Source: Piscinibacter sp047602365
GTDB taxonomy: Bacteria > Pseudomonadota > Gammaproteobacteria > Burkholderiales > Burkholderiaceae_C
NCBI GenBank assembly: GCA_047602365.1
Contig: JASGHM010000001.1
Coordinates: forward strand, 558,001-622,000
DNA: 64,000 nt
Direction of reading: 5' to 3'
Shown: in pieces, positions 14,407-23,630 of the stretch
How the letters are laid out: each line of letters begins with the position of its first letter
Numbering within the stretch: position 1 is the first letter of the stretch
Notes under the pieces: generated by a model
What the model saw: the letters and a program-made list of their open reading frames with translations, nothing else
Told to the model about the DNA's origin: nothing
Database searches by the model: none
Translations under genes and position numbers: made by a program

Positions 14407-15777
14407 ATGACGACCACGAGCAAGAAGGTCTTCGTGAAGACCTTCGGCTGCCAGATGAACGAGTACGACTCCGACAAGATGGTCGACGTGCTCCAGGCCG
14501 CCGAGGGCTACGAACCGACGACGAACGTCGACGAGGCCGACCTGATCCTGTTCAACACCTGCTCGGTGCGCGAGAAGGCACAGGAGAAGGTGTTCAGCGA
14601 CCTCGGTCGCGTCAAGCACCTGAAGGCCAGGGGCGTGCTGATCGGCGTCGGCGGCTGCGTCGCCAGCCAGGAAGGCGCGGCGATCATCGAGCGGGCGCCC
14701 TACGTCGACGTGGTGTTCGGCCCGCAGACGCTGCACCGCCTGCCGGAGATGCTCGCGCAGCGTGCACGGCAGCGCCGCCCGCAGGTCGACATCAGCTTCC
14801 CGGAGATCGAGAAGTTCGACCACCTGCCGCCGCCGCGCAAGGAAGGCGCCAGTGCCTTCGTGTCGATCATGGAAGGCTGCTCGAAGTACTGCAGCTACTG
14901 CGTCGTGCCCTACACGCGCGGCGAGGAGGTCTCGCGGCCGTTCGACGACGTGCTGACCGAGGTGGCCAGCCTGGCCGGCCAGGGCGTCAGGGAAGTGACT
15001 CTGCTCGGCCAGAACGTCAACGCCTACCGCGGCCGGATGGGCGACAAGAACCCGAGCGGCGCAGGCGCCGCGGAGATCGCCGACTTCGCGCTGCTGATCG
15101 AGTACGTCGCCGAGATCCCCGGCATCGAGCGCATCCGCTACACGACCAGCCACCCGAACGAGTTCACGCAGCGGCTGATCGACGTCTACGCCACGGTGCC
15201 GCAGCTCGTCAGCCACCTGCACCTGCCGGTGCAGCATGGCAGCGACCGCATCCTGATGGCGATGAAGCGCGGCTACACCGCGATGGAATACAAGAGCACG
15301 ATCCGCAAGCTGCGCGCGGTGCGGCCGCAGATCAGCCTGTCGACCGATTTCATCGTCGGCTTCCCCGGCGAGACCGAGGACGACCATGCGCGCACGATGA
15401 AGCTGATCGAGGACATCGGCTTCGACAGCAGCTTCAGCTTCGTCTACAGCGCGCGGCCCGGCACGCCGGCCGCCAATCTCGCCGACGACACGCCGCAGGC
15501 GGTCAAGCTGCAGCGCCTGCAGCAGCTGCAGGCGGCGATCGAGGCCAATGCACGGCGCATCGGCGAGTCGCGCGTCGGCACGGTGCAGCGCATCCTGGTC
15601 GAAGGCCCGTCGCGCAAGGACGCCGACGAGCTGATGGGGCGCACCGAATGCAACCGCATCGTCAACTTCGCGGGCGCGCCGCGGCTGATCGGGCAGATGA
15701 TCGACGTGCGCATCACGCGGGCCTACCCGCATTCGCTGCGCGCCGAGGTGCTGCAGCGCGAGGACCTGGCGGCCTGA
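14407..15777 (+). CDS. miaB: tRNA-2-methylthio-N6-dimethylallyladenosine synthase MiaB
   Basis: A radical-SAM methylthiotransferase that adds a methylthio group to i6A37 in tRNAs reading U-starting codons. The protein has 456 residues, the family length. The auxiliary cluster cysteines are at 15, 52 and 84 (TFGCQMNEYDS, NTCSVREKA, GGCVASQEG). The radical-SAM triad is Cys158, Cys162 and Cys165 (GCSKYCSYC). A TRAM domain occupies the C-terminal 65 residues. The upstream neighbour is the small exported protein 10 bases away. The gene converges with the small membrane protein at 15788. Confidence 0.97.
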   Translation: MTTTSKKVFVKTFGCQMNEYDSDKMVDVLQAAEGYEPTTNVDEADLILFNTCSVREKAQEKVFSDLGRVKHLKARGVLIGVGGCVASQEGAAIIERAPYVDVVFGPQTLHRLPEMLAQRARQRRPQVDISFPEIEKFDHLPPPRKEGASAFVSIMEGCSKYCSYCVVPYTRGEEVSRPFDDVLTEVASLAGQGVREVTLLGQNVNAYRGRMGDKNPSGAGAAEIADFALLIEYVAEIPGIERIRYTTSHPNEFTQRLIDVYATVPQLVSHLHLPVQHGSDRILMAMKRGYTAMEYKSTIRKLRAVRPQISLSTDFIVGFPGETEDDHARTMKLIEDIGFDSSFSFVYSARPGTPAANLADDTPQAVKLQRLQQLQAAIEANARRIGESRVGTVQRILVEGPSRKDADELMGRTECNRIVNFAGAPRLIGQMIDVRITRAYPHSLRAEVLQREDLAA

Positions 15778-15787
15778 GACGGTCCGG

Positions 15788-16069
15788 TCAGGGCCGCGCG
15801 CCGCGCAGACCGGCCCACCACAAGGTGAGCGAACAGCACAGCAGCATCAGCCCGTAACCGGCCATCTTGCCGTCGCGGCCGAAAAGGACCAGGGCGGCCA
15901 CCAGCCCGACGGCGCAGCCGGCGCAGGCCCACAGCGCCAGGCGCCCGAGACCGGTGGCCTGCAATTCACGCCGCCAGACCAGCCGGGCCATCGCGGCGGT
16001 GATCACGCCCACGCCCAGCGCCGGTGCGAAGAAGTTCAGCAGGTGCCAGAGCGCGTCGACGGGACCCAT
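15788..16069 (-). CDS. Small membrane protein of unknown function
   Basis: A 93-residue protein with three predicted membrane helices (LNFFAPALGVGVITAAMARL; LALWACAGCAVGLVAALVLF; GYGLMLLCCSLTLWWAGL). The ATG at 16069 was chosen because it starts just before the first helix; the frame is open upstream but without plausible start context. It lies between the 3' end of miaB and the divergent hemA. No family is recognised; uncharacterised small membrane proteins of this type occur beside hemA in related bacteria. Confidence 0.65.
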   Translation of the reverse strand: MGPVDALWHLLNFFAPALGVGVITAAMARLVWRRELQATGLGRLALWACAGCAVGLVAALVLFGRDGKMAGYGLMLLCCSLTLWWAGLRGARP

Positions 16070-16170
16070 GGGAGGCGTGCGGGGAGCGGAGAAGTTGCGG
16101 TCCGGCTTGATCACCCTCAAGCCGGCAGCCTCGCTCTCGGGGATGATGCGGGCCGACAACGACGCAATTT

Positions 16171-16176
16171 TATAAT
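16171..16176 (+). promoter_or_regulatory. Probable -10 box of hemA
   Basis: A perfect TATAAT with only six bases between it and the hemA ATG at 16183. Transcription would then begin at or next to the start codon, giving a leaderless message. No clear -35 hexamer is seen 16-18 bases upstream. Confidence 0.5.
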
Positions 16177-16182
16177 CGGCGC

Positions 16183-17466
16183 ATGAGCGTCTTCGCCCTC
16201 GGACTGAACCACACCACCGCGCCGGTCGACCTGCGCGGCCGGTTTGCGTTCTCGCCCGATCAGCTGGGGCCGACGCTGCGCACCTTCCGCGAGCGGCTGG
16301 CCAGGCCCGGCGAGGTGGCGATCGTCTCCACCTGCAACCGCACCGAGGTCTACGTCGGCGCCAGCCCGGCGCTGCTGACGCCGGCACTGGACTGGCTGGC
16401 CGGCCTGGGCGGCGTGAGCAGCCAGACGCTGCGCCAGCATTCCTACGTGTTCGAAGGCAGCGCCGCCGCGCGGCACGCCTTCCGCGTCGCCAGCGGCCTG
16501 GACTCGATGGTGCTGGGCGAGCCGCAGATCCTCGGCCAGATGAAGCAGGCGGTGCGCGAGGCCGACACCGCCGGCACGCTGGGCACCACGCTGCACCAGA
16601 TGTTCCAGCGCAGCTTCGCAGTGGCCAAGGAAGTGCGCACCTCCACCGAGATCGGCGCGCACTCGATCAGCATGGCCGCCGCGGCGGTGCGCCTGGCCTC
16701 GCAGCTGTTCGAGGACCTGCGCGAGACCAAGGTGCTGTTCGTCGGCGCCGGCGAGATGATCGAACTGGTCGCCACGCACTTCGCGGCGCGCACGCCGAAG
16801 GCACTGGCGGTGGCCAACCGCACGCTGGAGCGTGGCGAGAAGCTGGCCGGCCGCTTCGGCGCCGAGGCGCTGCGCCTGTCCGACCTGCCGTCGCGGCTGG
16901 CCGACTTCGACATCGTCGTCTCCTGCACCGCGAGCAGCCTGCCGATCATCGGCCTGGGCGCTGTCGAGCGGGCGATCAAGGCGCGCAAGCGCCGCCCGAT
17001 GTTCATGGTCGACCTGGCCGTGCCGCGCGACATCGAACCCGAGGTGGCGCGGCTGTCCGACGTCTACCTCTACACCGTCGACGACCTGTCGGCGCTGGTG
17101 CAGACGGCCGGCGAGAAGCGCCAGGCCGCCGTCGAGCAGGCCGAGGCGATCATCGAGTCCGGCGTGCAGGGTTTCGAGCACTGGCTGGGCGAGCGCGAGG
17201 CCGTGCCGCTGATCAAGGCGCTGCACCAGCAGGCCGACGACTGGCGCCATGCGGAGATCGCACGGGCGCGCAAGATGCTGTCCAAGGGCGCCGACGTCGA
17301 CGCCGTGCTGGAGGCGCTGACCCGCGGCCTGACGCAGAAGATGCTGCACGGCACGATGGCCGAGCTGCACTCGGCCGACGCCACGCAGCGGGCGCAGCTG
17401 GTGCACACGGTCTCGAAGCTGTTCCTGCGCCAGACGCCGCGCGACCCCGCCGACGAGCCGCGTTAG
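16183..17466 (+). CDS. hemA: Glutamyl-tRNA reductase
   Basis: Reduces glutamyl-tRNA to glutamate-1-semialdehyde with NADPH, the first committed step of C5 tetrapyrrole synthesis. The protein has 427 residues. The N-terminal catalytic domain carries the nucleophile Cys51 in STCNRTEVY and the GLDSMVLGEPQILGQ motif. The NADPH domain has LFVGAGEMIE near 185-195, and a helical dimerisation tail ends the protein. The ATG at 16183 gives the conserved start MSVFALGLNH. No Shine-Dalgarno sequence precedes it, in keeping with the TATAAT directly upstream. prfA and prmC follow in the same direction, a common hemA-prfA-prmC order. Confidence 0.97.
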   Translation: MSVFALGLNHTTAPVDLRGRFAFSPDQLGPTLRTFRERLARPGEVAIVSTCNRTEVYVGASPALLTPALDWLAGLGGVSSQTLRQHSYVFEGSAAARHAFRVASGLDSMVLGEPQILGQMKQAVREADTAGTLGTTLHQMFQRSFAVAKEVRTSTEIGAHSISMAAAAVRLASQLFEDLRETKVLFVGAGEMIELVATHFAARTPKALAVANRTLERGEKLAGRFGAEALRLSDLPSRLADFDIVVSCTASSLPIIGLGAVERAIKARKRRPMFMVDLAVPRDIEPEVARLSDVYLYTVDDLSALVQTAGEKRQAAVEQAEAIIESGVQGFEHWLGEREAVPLIKALHQQADDWRHAEIARARKMLSKGADVDAVLEALTRGLTQKMLHGTMAELHSADATQRAQLVHTVSKLFLRQTPRDPADEPR

Positions 17467-17551
17467 CGGCGCGCTGAGAGCCCGCCGGCGGCGATGCGCC
17501 GGCCCCGATGGCACGCCCCGCGCGCCGCCCTTCCCGCCTCAGCCCGCCCCG

Positions 17552-18634
17552 ATGAAAGAGTCCTTCCGCCAGCAGTTCGAGCGCCTCGCGCTGCGCCTCG
17601 CCGAGCTGGACGCGACGCTGTCCGACCCGCGTGTCGCGGCCGACATGAAGCGCTTCCGCGAGCTGACGCGCGAGCATGCCGAAGCGGCGTCGCTGGTCGA
17701 GCGCTTCCGCCGCTACGAGCAGCGCGAGCGCGACCTCGCCGCCGCGCAGGAGCTGCTGGCCGACCCCGAGATGGTGGCGATGGCCGAGGAGGAGATCAAC
17801 TCGGCCCGCGCCGACATGGAGCGCCTGCACGGCGAGTTGCAGACGGCGCTGCTGCCGCGCGACCCGGACGACACGCGCAACGCCTTCCTGGAAATCCGCG
17901 CCGGTACCGGCGGCGACGAATCAGCGCTGTTCGCCGGCGACCTGGCGCGCATGTACCTGCGCTATGCCGAGCGGCAGGGCTGGCGCACCGAACTGATGTC
18001 GGAAAGCGCCAGCGAGCTCGGCGGCTACAAGGAAGTGGTGATCCGCGTCGAGGGCGATGACGTCTACGGTCGGCTGCGTTTCGAGTCCGGCGGACACCGC
18101 GTGCAGCGTGTGCCGGCGACGGAAGCGCAGGGCCGCATCCACACCAGCGCCTGCACGGTCGCGGTGATGCCCGAGCCGGACGAGGCCGAGGAGATCACGC
18201 TGAACCCGGCCGATCTGCGCATCGACACCTTCCGCGCCAGCGGCGCCGGCGGCCAGCACGTCAACAAGACCGACAGCGCCATCCGCATCACCCACCTGCC
18301 GACCGGGCTGGTGGCCGAGTGCCAGGACGACCGTTCGCAGCACCGCAACAAGGCCAAGGCGATGGCCGTGCTGCAGGCGCGGCTGCGCGACAAGGAACGC
18401 AGCGAGCGTGCCGCCAGGGAGGCTGCGACGCGCAAGGGCCTGATCGGCAGCGGCGACCGCAGCGATCGCATCCGCACCTACAACTTCCCGCAGGGCCGGC
18501 TGACCGACCACCGCATCAATCTGACGCTGTACAGGCTGCAGGCGATCGTCGACGGTGACCTCGACGAGGTGATCGCCGCGCTGCAGGCGGCGCGGGCGGC
18601 CGAGCAGCTGGCGGCACTCGAGGCCGGTCTGTGA
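17552..18634 (+). CDS. prfA: Peptide chain release factor 1
   Basis: Recognises UAA and UAG on the ribosome and triggers release of the peptide. The protein has 360 residues. The catalytic GGQ lies in GAGGQHVNKTDSA near residue 232, and the site is methylated by PrmC, whose gene follows. The start MKESFRQQFERL matches the family. It lies 85 bases after hemA and its stop overlaps the prmC GTG (GTGA), so the enzyme and its substrate are translationally coupled. Confidence 0.97.
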   Translation: MKESFRQQFERLALRLAELDATLSDPRVAADMKRFRELTREHAEAASLVERFRRYEQRERDLAAAQELLADPEMVAMAEEEINSARADMERLHGELQTALLPRDPDDTRNAFLEIRAGTGGDESALFAGDLARMYLRYAERQGWRTELMSESASELGGYKEVVIRVEGDDVYGRLRFESGGHRVQRVPATEAQGRIHTSACTVAVMPEPDEAEEITLNPADLRIDTFRASGAGGQHVNKTDSAIRITHLPTGLVAECQDDRSQHRNKAKAMAVLQARLRDKERSERAAREAATRKGLIGSGDRSDRIRTYNFPQGRLTDHRINLTLYRLQAIVDGDLDEVIAALQAARAAEQLAALEAGL

Positions 18635-19464
18635 AGACTTCGCGCACGGTGCGCGACGGCCTGGCGGCCGCTGCGGCGCTCGGGCTCGACCGGCTCGACG
18701 CCCAGTTGCTGCTCGGCCAGGTGCTGCACAAGGACCGCGCCTGGCTGCATGCGCACGACGACCACGTGCTGAGTGCCGACGAGTGGCTGCAGTTCGAGCA
18801 GTGGACCGTGCGCCGCCGGGCCGGCGAACCGGTCGCCTACCTCGTCGGCCACAAGGAGTTCCACGGCCTCGACCTGCAGGTCGACGCGCGCGTGCTGGTG
18901 CCGCGGCCCGACACCGAGGTGCTGGTGGACTGGGCCATCGAGTTGCTGCGCGGCGAGCTCGCTGCCATTGCCGCACCGCGGGTGGTCGACCTCGGCGCCG
19001 GCAGCGGCGCGATCGCGCTGGCGGTGCAGCGGGCCTGCCCGCACGCCTGCGTGACCGCCACCGACTCCAGCGCAGGCGCGCTGGAGGTCGCCGCCACCAA
19101 TGCCCGTCGCCTCGGCCTTCCGATCGAGACGCGCCACGGCTCCTGGTGGCAGGCGGTCGGGCAGCGGCGCTTTCACCTCGCACTGTCCAACCCTCCCTAC
19201 ATCGCCGCCGGCGACGGGCACCTCGCCGCGCTGGTGGCCGAGCCGCTGGCCGCGCTCACGCCGGGTGCCAGCGGGCTGGAGGCGCTGCGCGAGATCGTCG
19301 CCCAGGCGCCGGGGCAACTCGAACCACGCGCCTGGCTGCTGCTCGAACACGGCTTCGACCAGGGTGACGCGGTGGCAGATCTGCTGCGCGCGCAGGGTTT
19401 CCAGCGGGTGGAGACCCGCCGCGACCTCGCCGGGCAAGCCCGCTGCACCGGCGGGCACCGCTGA
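18631..19464 (+). CDS. prmC: Release factor glutamine methyltransferase PrmC
   Basis: Methylates the glutamine of the GGQ loop of release factors, using SAM. The protein has 277 residues with a GTG start at 18631 that overlaps the prfA stop. An N-terminal helical domain recognises the release factor. The SAM-binding motif is VVDLGAGSGAIAL at 118-130, and the catalytic NPPY lies at 187-190 (LSNPPYIAAGD). The C-terminus ends ARCTGGHR, close to the usual family ending. Confidence 0.95.
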   Translation: MKTSRTVRDGLAAAAALGLDRLDAQLLLGQVLHKDRAWLHAHDDHVLSADEWLQFEQWTVRRRAGEPVAYLVGHKEFHGLDLQVDARVLVPRPDTEVLVDWAIELLRGELAAIAAPRVVDLGAGSGAIALAVQRACPHACVTATDSSAGALEVAATNARRLGLPIETRHGSWWQAVGQRRFHLALSNPPYIAAGDGHLAALVAEPLAALTPGASGLEALREIVAQAPGQLEPRAWLLLEHGFDQGDAVADLLRAQGFQRVETRRDLAGQARCTGGHR

Positions 19465-19601
19465 ACGTCTGCGCTGCCGGTCCCCGCGGAGCGGGCTTTC
19501 GTGGCGGATTCAGCGACATCACCACAGCCGGGGGGATCGCCGCGCGCACAAGCCGCCGATCGCGGCGTAGGATGAAGTCCAGAGGTCACGAGGAGCTTGC
19601 C

Positions 19602-20135
19602 ATGCAGACTACCAAGTGGGTACTCACCATTGCATTCGCCGTCATCGCGCCGAGCGCGGCTGCTGCGGATCAGGGCGATGGGTTGACGGTCAGCGCGGAC
19701 AGCCTGCCCTGGTCACGCTGGCAGGCCCGGGTGGCGGTGACCAGCCCGGCGCCGCTCTGGCGATCCGGCCTCGGCGACACCGACCAGCAAGGTTTGCGGC
19801 CGCCCCGCGGGGTGAGCCTGATGGGCGACTATCTGCTGACCCGGTCTCTGGCGAACGATGGGCGGATGGGCTATCTGCGCGCCAGCAGCGGCCTGGTCAT
19901 CGCCCCGCGCGGCAGCGACCAGCCGGCGGTGCAGCCCTATCTCGGCATCGGCTACAGCGGTCTTGGCGGACGCGGCAGCGGCTGGAGCTTCAATGCCGAC
20001 TTCGGGCTGATGGCGCTGGGCAGTGGCAACGCCGTGCGTCTGGGCCGCTCGGCCAGCGGCCAGGGTCTGGACGACCTGGTGCGCGAACTGCGGCTGACCC
20101 CGGTTCTGCTGTTCGGCGCGTCCTACGCATTCTGA
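19602..20135 (+). CDS. Putative outer-membrane beta-barrel protein
   Basis: A 177-residue protein from the ATG at 19602, which follows AGGAG by six bases. The signal peptide covers about 1-21 (VLTIAFAVIAPSAAAADQG). The rest is rich in aromatic/Gly beta strands (GYLRASSGLVIAPRG; YLGIGYSGLGGRGSGWSFN) and the protein ends in phenylalanine (LLFGASYAF), the usual last residue of outer-membrane barrels. No family is recognised. It stands alone between prmC and grxD, both on the same strand. Confidence 0.7.
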   Translation: MQTTKWVLTIAFAVIAPSAAAADQGDGLTVSADSLPWSRWQARVAVTSPAPLWRSGLGDTDQQGLRPPRGVSLMGDYLLTRSLANDGRMGYLRASSGLVIAPRGSDQPAVQPYLGIGYSGLGGRGSGWSFNADFGLMALGSGNAVRLGRSASGQGLDDLVRELRLTPVLLFGASYAF

Positions 20136-20240
20136 TTTGCGCCCGCCCGGCGGGGGCTCTGCGCCGGCGCATCCCGGCGCGCTGGCGCTTGCCGTATAAC
20201 CTCGGGCTCGACAGCCCCCAGAACCCGGACGCCAACGACC

Positions 20241-20552
20241 ATGAGCGACGTGCAGACCCGTATCGACAATATCGTCAAGAACAACCGTGTGGTGCTCTTC
20301 ATGAAGGGCACGGCGCAGTTCCCGATGTGCGGCTTTTCCGGCCGCGCCGTGCAGATCCTCAAGGCCTGCGAGGTGACGGACCTGAAGACGGTCAACGTGC
20401 TCGAGGACGAAGAGGTCCGCCAGGGCATCAAGGAATACGCCAACTGGCCGACCATTCCGCAGCTCTACGTCAACGGCGAGTTCGTCGGCGGCTCCGACAT
20501 CATGATGGAGATGTACGAGTCGGGCGAACTGAAGCCGCTGCTCGGCGCATGA
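20241..20552 (+). CDS. grxD: Monothiol glutaredoxin, Grx4 family
   Basis: Binds and passes on 2Fe-2S clusters with glutathione. The protein has 103 residues, the single-domain form. The active site CGFS lies at 30-33 (FPMCGFSGRA). The glutathione-contacting WPTIPQLYVNGEFVGGSD block is intact. TATAAC at about 20193-20198 is a possible -10 box. The stop overlaps the ubiX ATG (ATGA). Confidence 0.95.
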   Translation: MSDVQTRIDNIVKNNRVVLFMKGTAQFPMCGFSGRAVQILKACEVTDLKTVNVLEDEEVRQGIKEYANWPTIPQLYVNGEFVGGSDIMMEMYESGELKPLLGA

Positions 20553-21127
20553 GTGCTGCGCGCCGCGTCGTCGTCGGCATCACCGGGGCGACCGGCGCGA
20601 CCTACGCCGTGCGGCTGCTGAAGCGGCTGCGTGAATCGGGGCGAGAGACGCACCTGGTCGCCAGCCCGGCCGGCGTGCTCAACGTGCACCACGAACTCGG
20701 GCTCGACCGCCGCGCCCTCGAGGCACTCGCCGACGTGGCCTATGCACCCGGCGACATCGGCGCCGCGATCGCCAGCGGCTCGTTCGCGACCGAGGCGATG
20801 GTGGTTGCACCGTGCTCGATGAAGTCGCTGGCGGCCATCGCCCACGGGCTGTCGGACAACCTGCTGACACGCGCGGCCGACGTGACGCTGAAGGAGCGCC
20901 GCCGCCTGGTGCTGATGGTGCGCGAGACACCTTTCAACCTCGCGCACCTGCGCAACATGACTGCAGCGACCGAGATGGGCGCAGTGGTGTTCCCGCCGCT
21001 GCCGGCCTTCTATCATCGGCCGACGACGATCGCCGAGCTGGTCGACGACAGCGTCGAGCGTGTGCTGGCCCTGCTCGGCATCGACCAGGCCGCGCCGAAG
21101 GCCTGGGACGGACTGCCGCCGCGCTGA
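20549..21127 (+). CDS. ubiX: Flavin prenyltransferase UbiX
   Basis: Attaches a dimethylallyl group to FMN, making the cofactor for the UbiD decarboxylase of ubiquinone synthesis. The protein has 192 residues. Family marks are GITGATGATYAVRLLKRL at the N-terminus, VVAPCSMKSLAAIAHG in the middle, and KERRRLVLMVRETPFNLAH. The ATG overlaps the grxD stop. It converges with the transglycosylase gene through a shared hairpin at 21135-21156. Confidence 0.95.
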   Translation: MSAARRVVVGITGATGATYAVRLLKRLRESGRETHLVASPAGVLNVHHELGLDRRALEALADVAYAPGDIGAAIASGSFATEAMVVAPCSMKSLAAIAHGLSDNLLTRAADVTLKERRRLVLMVRETPFNLAHLRNMTAATEMGAVVFPPLPAFYHRPTTIAELVDDSVERVLALLGIDQAAPKAWDGLPPR

Positions 21128-21134
21128 GCGCGAT

Positions 21135-21156
21135 GGACGGCTGCGCTCAGCCGTCC
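21135..21156. terminator. Bidirectional hairpin between ubiX and the transglycosylase gene
   Basis: A nine-pair perfect stem, GGACGGCTG with CAGCCGTCC, around CGCT. It lies 8 bases after the ubiX stop and includes the stop codon of the convergent gene. No T-run follows on either strand, so it may end transcription weakly or mainly protect both 3' ends. Confidence 0.5.
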
Positions 21157-21791
21157 GGGTGCAGCCAGGCCTTGCGCGCACCGAACACCGCGTTCGGATA
21201 TTCCGCCCGGCCGCGGCTGCCGTTGTAGCGGCCGAGCGCGAGGAACAGGTCGCCACGCTCGACATCGAGATAGTGGCGCAGGATCACGCAGCCGAAGCGC
21301 AGGTTGGTCTGCATGTGGAACAGGCTGGTCGAGTCGCCGTCGCCGATCAGCCGCGTCCAGAACGGCATCACCTGCATGTAGCCGCGCGCACCGGCGGAAC
21401 TGATCGCGTACTTGCGGAAGCCGCTCTCGACCTGCACCAGGCCCAGCACCAGCGCCGGTTCGAGGCCTGCACGCTTGCTCTCGTACCACAGCGTCTCGAG
21501 GAATTCGACGCGGGTCATGTGCTCGGCCTTGCGGCGCTGCAGCTTGGTGCTGCTCGCGCCCAGCCAGCGCAGGTAGGCCAGGCGCGCGTCGATGGTGTCG
21601 AACGCGGGTCGCGGCGGCGCGCTGTTGGCGATGGCCGCGGACAGCGCCCCGCGCACCGAGTCGGCCAATGGCTCCTCGACCTGCGCGCCGGCGCGTGCAC
21701 GGCGCGGCGCAGCGGCCAGCAGTGGCGCCAGCGCGCCGGCAAGCAGCAGCCGGCGCCGCGCGCTCCCGCCCGGGGAGCGCGTCGTCTTCAT
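21147..21791 (-). CDS. Exported lytic transglycosylase (SLT domain)
   Basis: Cleaves the glycan strands of peptidoglycan. The protein has 214 residues. A Tat-like or Sec signal begins with SARRRLLLAGALAPLLAAAP. The SLT domain starts near 105: the catalytic Glu is in LGLVQVESGFRKYAIS, followed by the GARGYMQVMPFW motif and a late LALGRYNGSRG, all standard. Its ATG overlaps the proS stop, so it is coupled to prolyl-tRNA synthetase. This pairing is frequent in Burkholderiales but has no known functional reason. Confidence 0.9.
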   Translation of the reverse strand: MKTTRSPGGSARRRLLLAGALAPLLAAAPRRARAGAQVEEPLADSVRGALSAAIANSAPPRPAFDTIDARLAYLRWLGASSTKLQRRKAEHMTRVEFLETLWYESKRAGLEPALVLGLVQVESGFRKYAISSAGARGYMQVMPFWTRLIGDGDSTSLFHMQTNLRFGCVILRHYLDVERGDLFLALGRYNGSRGRAEYPNAVFGARKAWLHPDG

Positions 21792-23533
21792 CGCTTCAGC
21801 ACGCCCTTCAGGTGGGCGAGCACGTCACCCACCGCGACGGACGTGGCCTGCGCATCGCGGCGCCCCTGGTACTCGACCTTGCCTTCCTTGAGGCCACGGT
21901 CGGAGATCACCACGCGGTGCGGGATGCCGACCAGTTCCCAGTCGGCGAACATCGCGCCGGGGCGCTCGCCACGGTCGTCGAGCATCACGTCGACGCCGAG
22001 CGCATCGAGCTCGCCGTGCAGCTTCTCGGCCGCCGCCTTCACGTCGGCGCTGCGGTCCATGCCGATCGGGCAGATCACCACGGTGAACGGCGCCATCGCG
22101 TCTGGCCAGACGATGCCGCGCTCGTCGTGGCCCTGCTCGATGGCGGCGCCAAGGATGCGTGTCACGCCGATGCCGTAGCAGCCCATCTGCATCAGCTGCG
22201 GCTTGCCCGACTCGTCGAGATAGGTGGCGTTCATCGCCGCGCTGTACTTGGTGCCGAGGAAGAACACATGGCCGACCTCGATGCCGCGCTGGATCGCCAG
22301 AACGCCCTTGCCGTCGGGCGACGGATCGCCTTCGAGCACGTTGCGGATGTCGGCCACCAGGTCCGGCTCCGGCAGGTCGCGGCCCCAGTTCGCACCGGTG
22401 TAGTGGAAGTCGGCGGCATTGGCGCCGCAGACGAAATCGCTCATCGCCGCCACCGTGCGGTCGGCGATCACCTTGACCGGCTTCAGCGTGCCGATCGGGC
22501 CGAGGTAACCCGGCTTGCAGCCGAAGTGGCTCTCGATCTCGCCGACCGTCGCGAAGCGGAAGCCGTCCTTCAGCCCAGGCAGCTTGCCGGCCTTCACTTC
22601 GTTGAGCTGGTGATCGCCGCGCACCAGCAGCAGCCAGACCGTCGTCTTCAATACGTCGCCGGCGGCGCTGCGTTCGTCGGTGGCCAGCACCAGCGACTTG
22701 ACGGTGCGCTGCAGCGGCAGGCCGAGCAGTTCGGCCACGTCCTCGCAGGTGCTCTTGCCGGGCGTCGGCGTCTTCTGCAGCGCCTGCGCGGCGGCCGCAC
22801 GCGGCGCCGTCGGCGCCAGCGCCTCGGCCAGCTCGATGTTGGCGGCGTAGTCGGACTCGGGGCTGTAGACGATCGCGTCTTCGCCGGTGTCGGCGATCAC
22901 CTGGAACTCGTGCGAACGATCACCGCCGATCGCGCCAGTGTCGGCCGCGACGGCGCGGAAGGTGAGGCCGAGCCGCCCGAAGATGCGCACGTAGGCCGCG
23001 TACATCTGCTCGTAGCTGCGCCCGGCGGACTCGACGTCACGGTCGAAGGAGTAGGCATCCTTCATCGTGAACTCGCGGCCGCGCATCACGCCGAAGCGCG
23101 GCCGGCGCTCGTCACGGAACTTGGTCTGGATGTGATAGAAATTCTTCGGCAGCGCGCGGTAGCTGCGCAGCTCCTGGCGCGCGATGTCGGTGATGACCTC
23201 TTCCGAGGTCGGCTGGATGATGAAGTCGCGTTCGTGGCGATCCTTCACACGCAGCAGTTCGGGGCCCATCTTGTCGAAGCGGCCGGTCTCCTGCCACAGC
23301 TCGGCCGGCTGCACCACCGGCATCAACAGTTCCACCGCGCCAGCGCGGTTCATCTCCTCGCGGATGATCTGCTCGACCTTGCGGATCACGCGCAGCCCCA
23401 TCGGCATGTAGCTGTAGATGCCGGCGCCGAGCCGCTTGATCATGCCGGCGCGCATCATCAGCTTGTGGCTCGTGACCTCGGCGTCCGCAGGCGCTTCCTT
23501 CAGGGTGGAGACGAAGAACTGGGTGGCTTTCAT
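21788..23533 (-). CDS. proS: Prolyl-tRNA synthetase
   Basis: Charges tRNA-Pro. The protein has 581 residues, the bacterial type with an editing insertion. The start at 23533 gives MKATQFFVSTLKEAP; upstream in-frame codons lack family residues. Class II motif 1 lies near GAGIYSYMPMGLRVIRKVEQ, motif 2 is FRDERRPRFGVMRGREFTM, and motif 3 is GIGVTRILGAAIEQ. The insertion domain (about 220-410) removes mischarged Ala. It is divergent from rppH, with 97 bases between. Confidence 0.97.
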   Translation of the reverse strand: MKATQFFVSTLKEAPADAEVTSHKLMMRAGMIKRLGAGIYSYMPMGLRVIRKVEQIIREEMNRAGAVELLMPVVQPAELWQETGRFDKMGPELLRVKDRHERDFIIQPTSEEVITDIARQELRSYRALPKNFYHIQTKFRDERRPRFGVMRGREFTMKDAYSFDRDVESAGRSYEQMYAAYVRIFGRLGLTFRAVAADTGAIGGDRSHEFQVIADTGEDAIVYSPESDYAANIELAEALAPTAPRAAAAQALQKTPTPGKSTCEDVAELLGLPLQRTVKSLVLATDERSAAGDVLKTTVWLLLVRGDHQLNEVKAGKLPGLKDGFRFATVGEIESHFGCKPGYLGPIGTLKPVKVIADRTVAAMSDFVCGANAADFHYTGANWGRDLPEPDLVADIRNVLEGDPSPDGKGVLAIQRGIEVGHVFFLGTKYSAAMNATYLDESGKPQLMQMGCYGIGVTRILGAAIEQGHDERGIVWPDAMAPFTVVICPIGMDRSADVKAAAEKLHGELDALGVDVMLDDRGERPGAMFADWELVGIPHRVVISDRGLKEGKVEYQGRRDAQATSVAVGDVLAHLKGVLKR

Positions 23534-23630
23534 GGAGGCGGCATCGGCTCTGGATGCGGGTAACCCAAGGGGTTGAATCCCGACACACCGATGCAATAAT
23601 GATTTGAACTAGCGAAATTCGGGGTTGATT

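Noticed and set aside
21668..23563. A 631-codon open frame on the plus strand opposite proS
   Set aside because: Its composition is that of an antisense shadow of high-G+C code, and proS on the other strand is certain.
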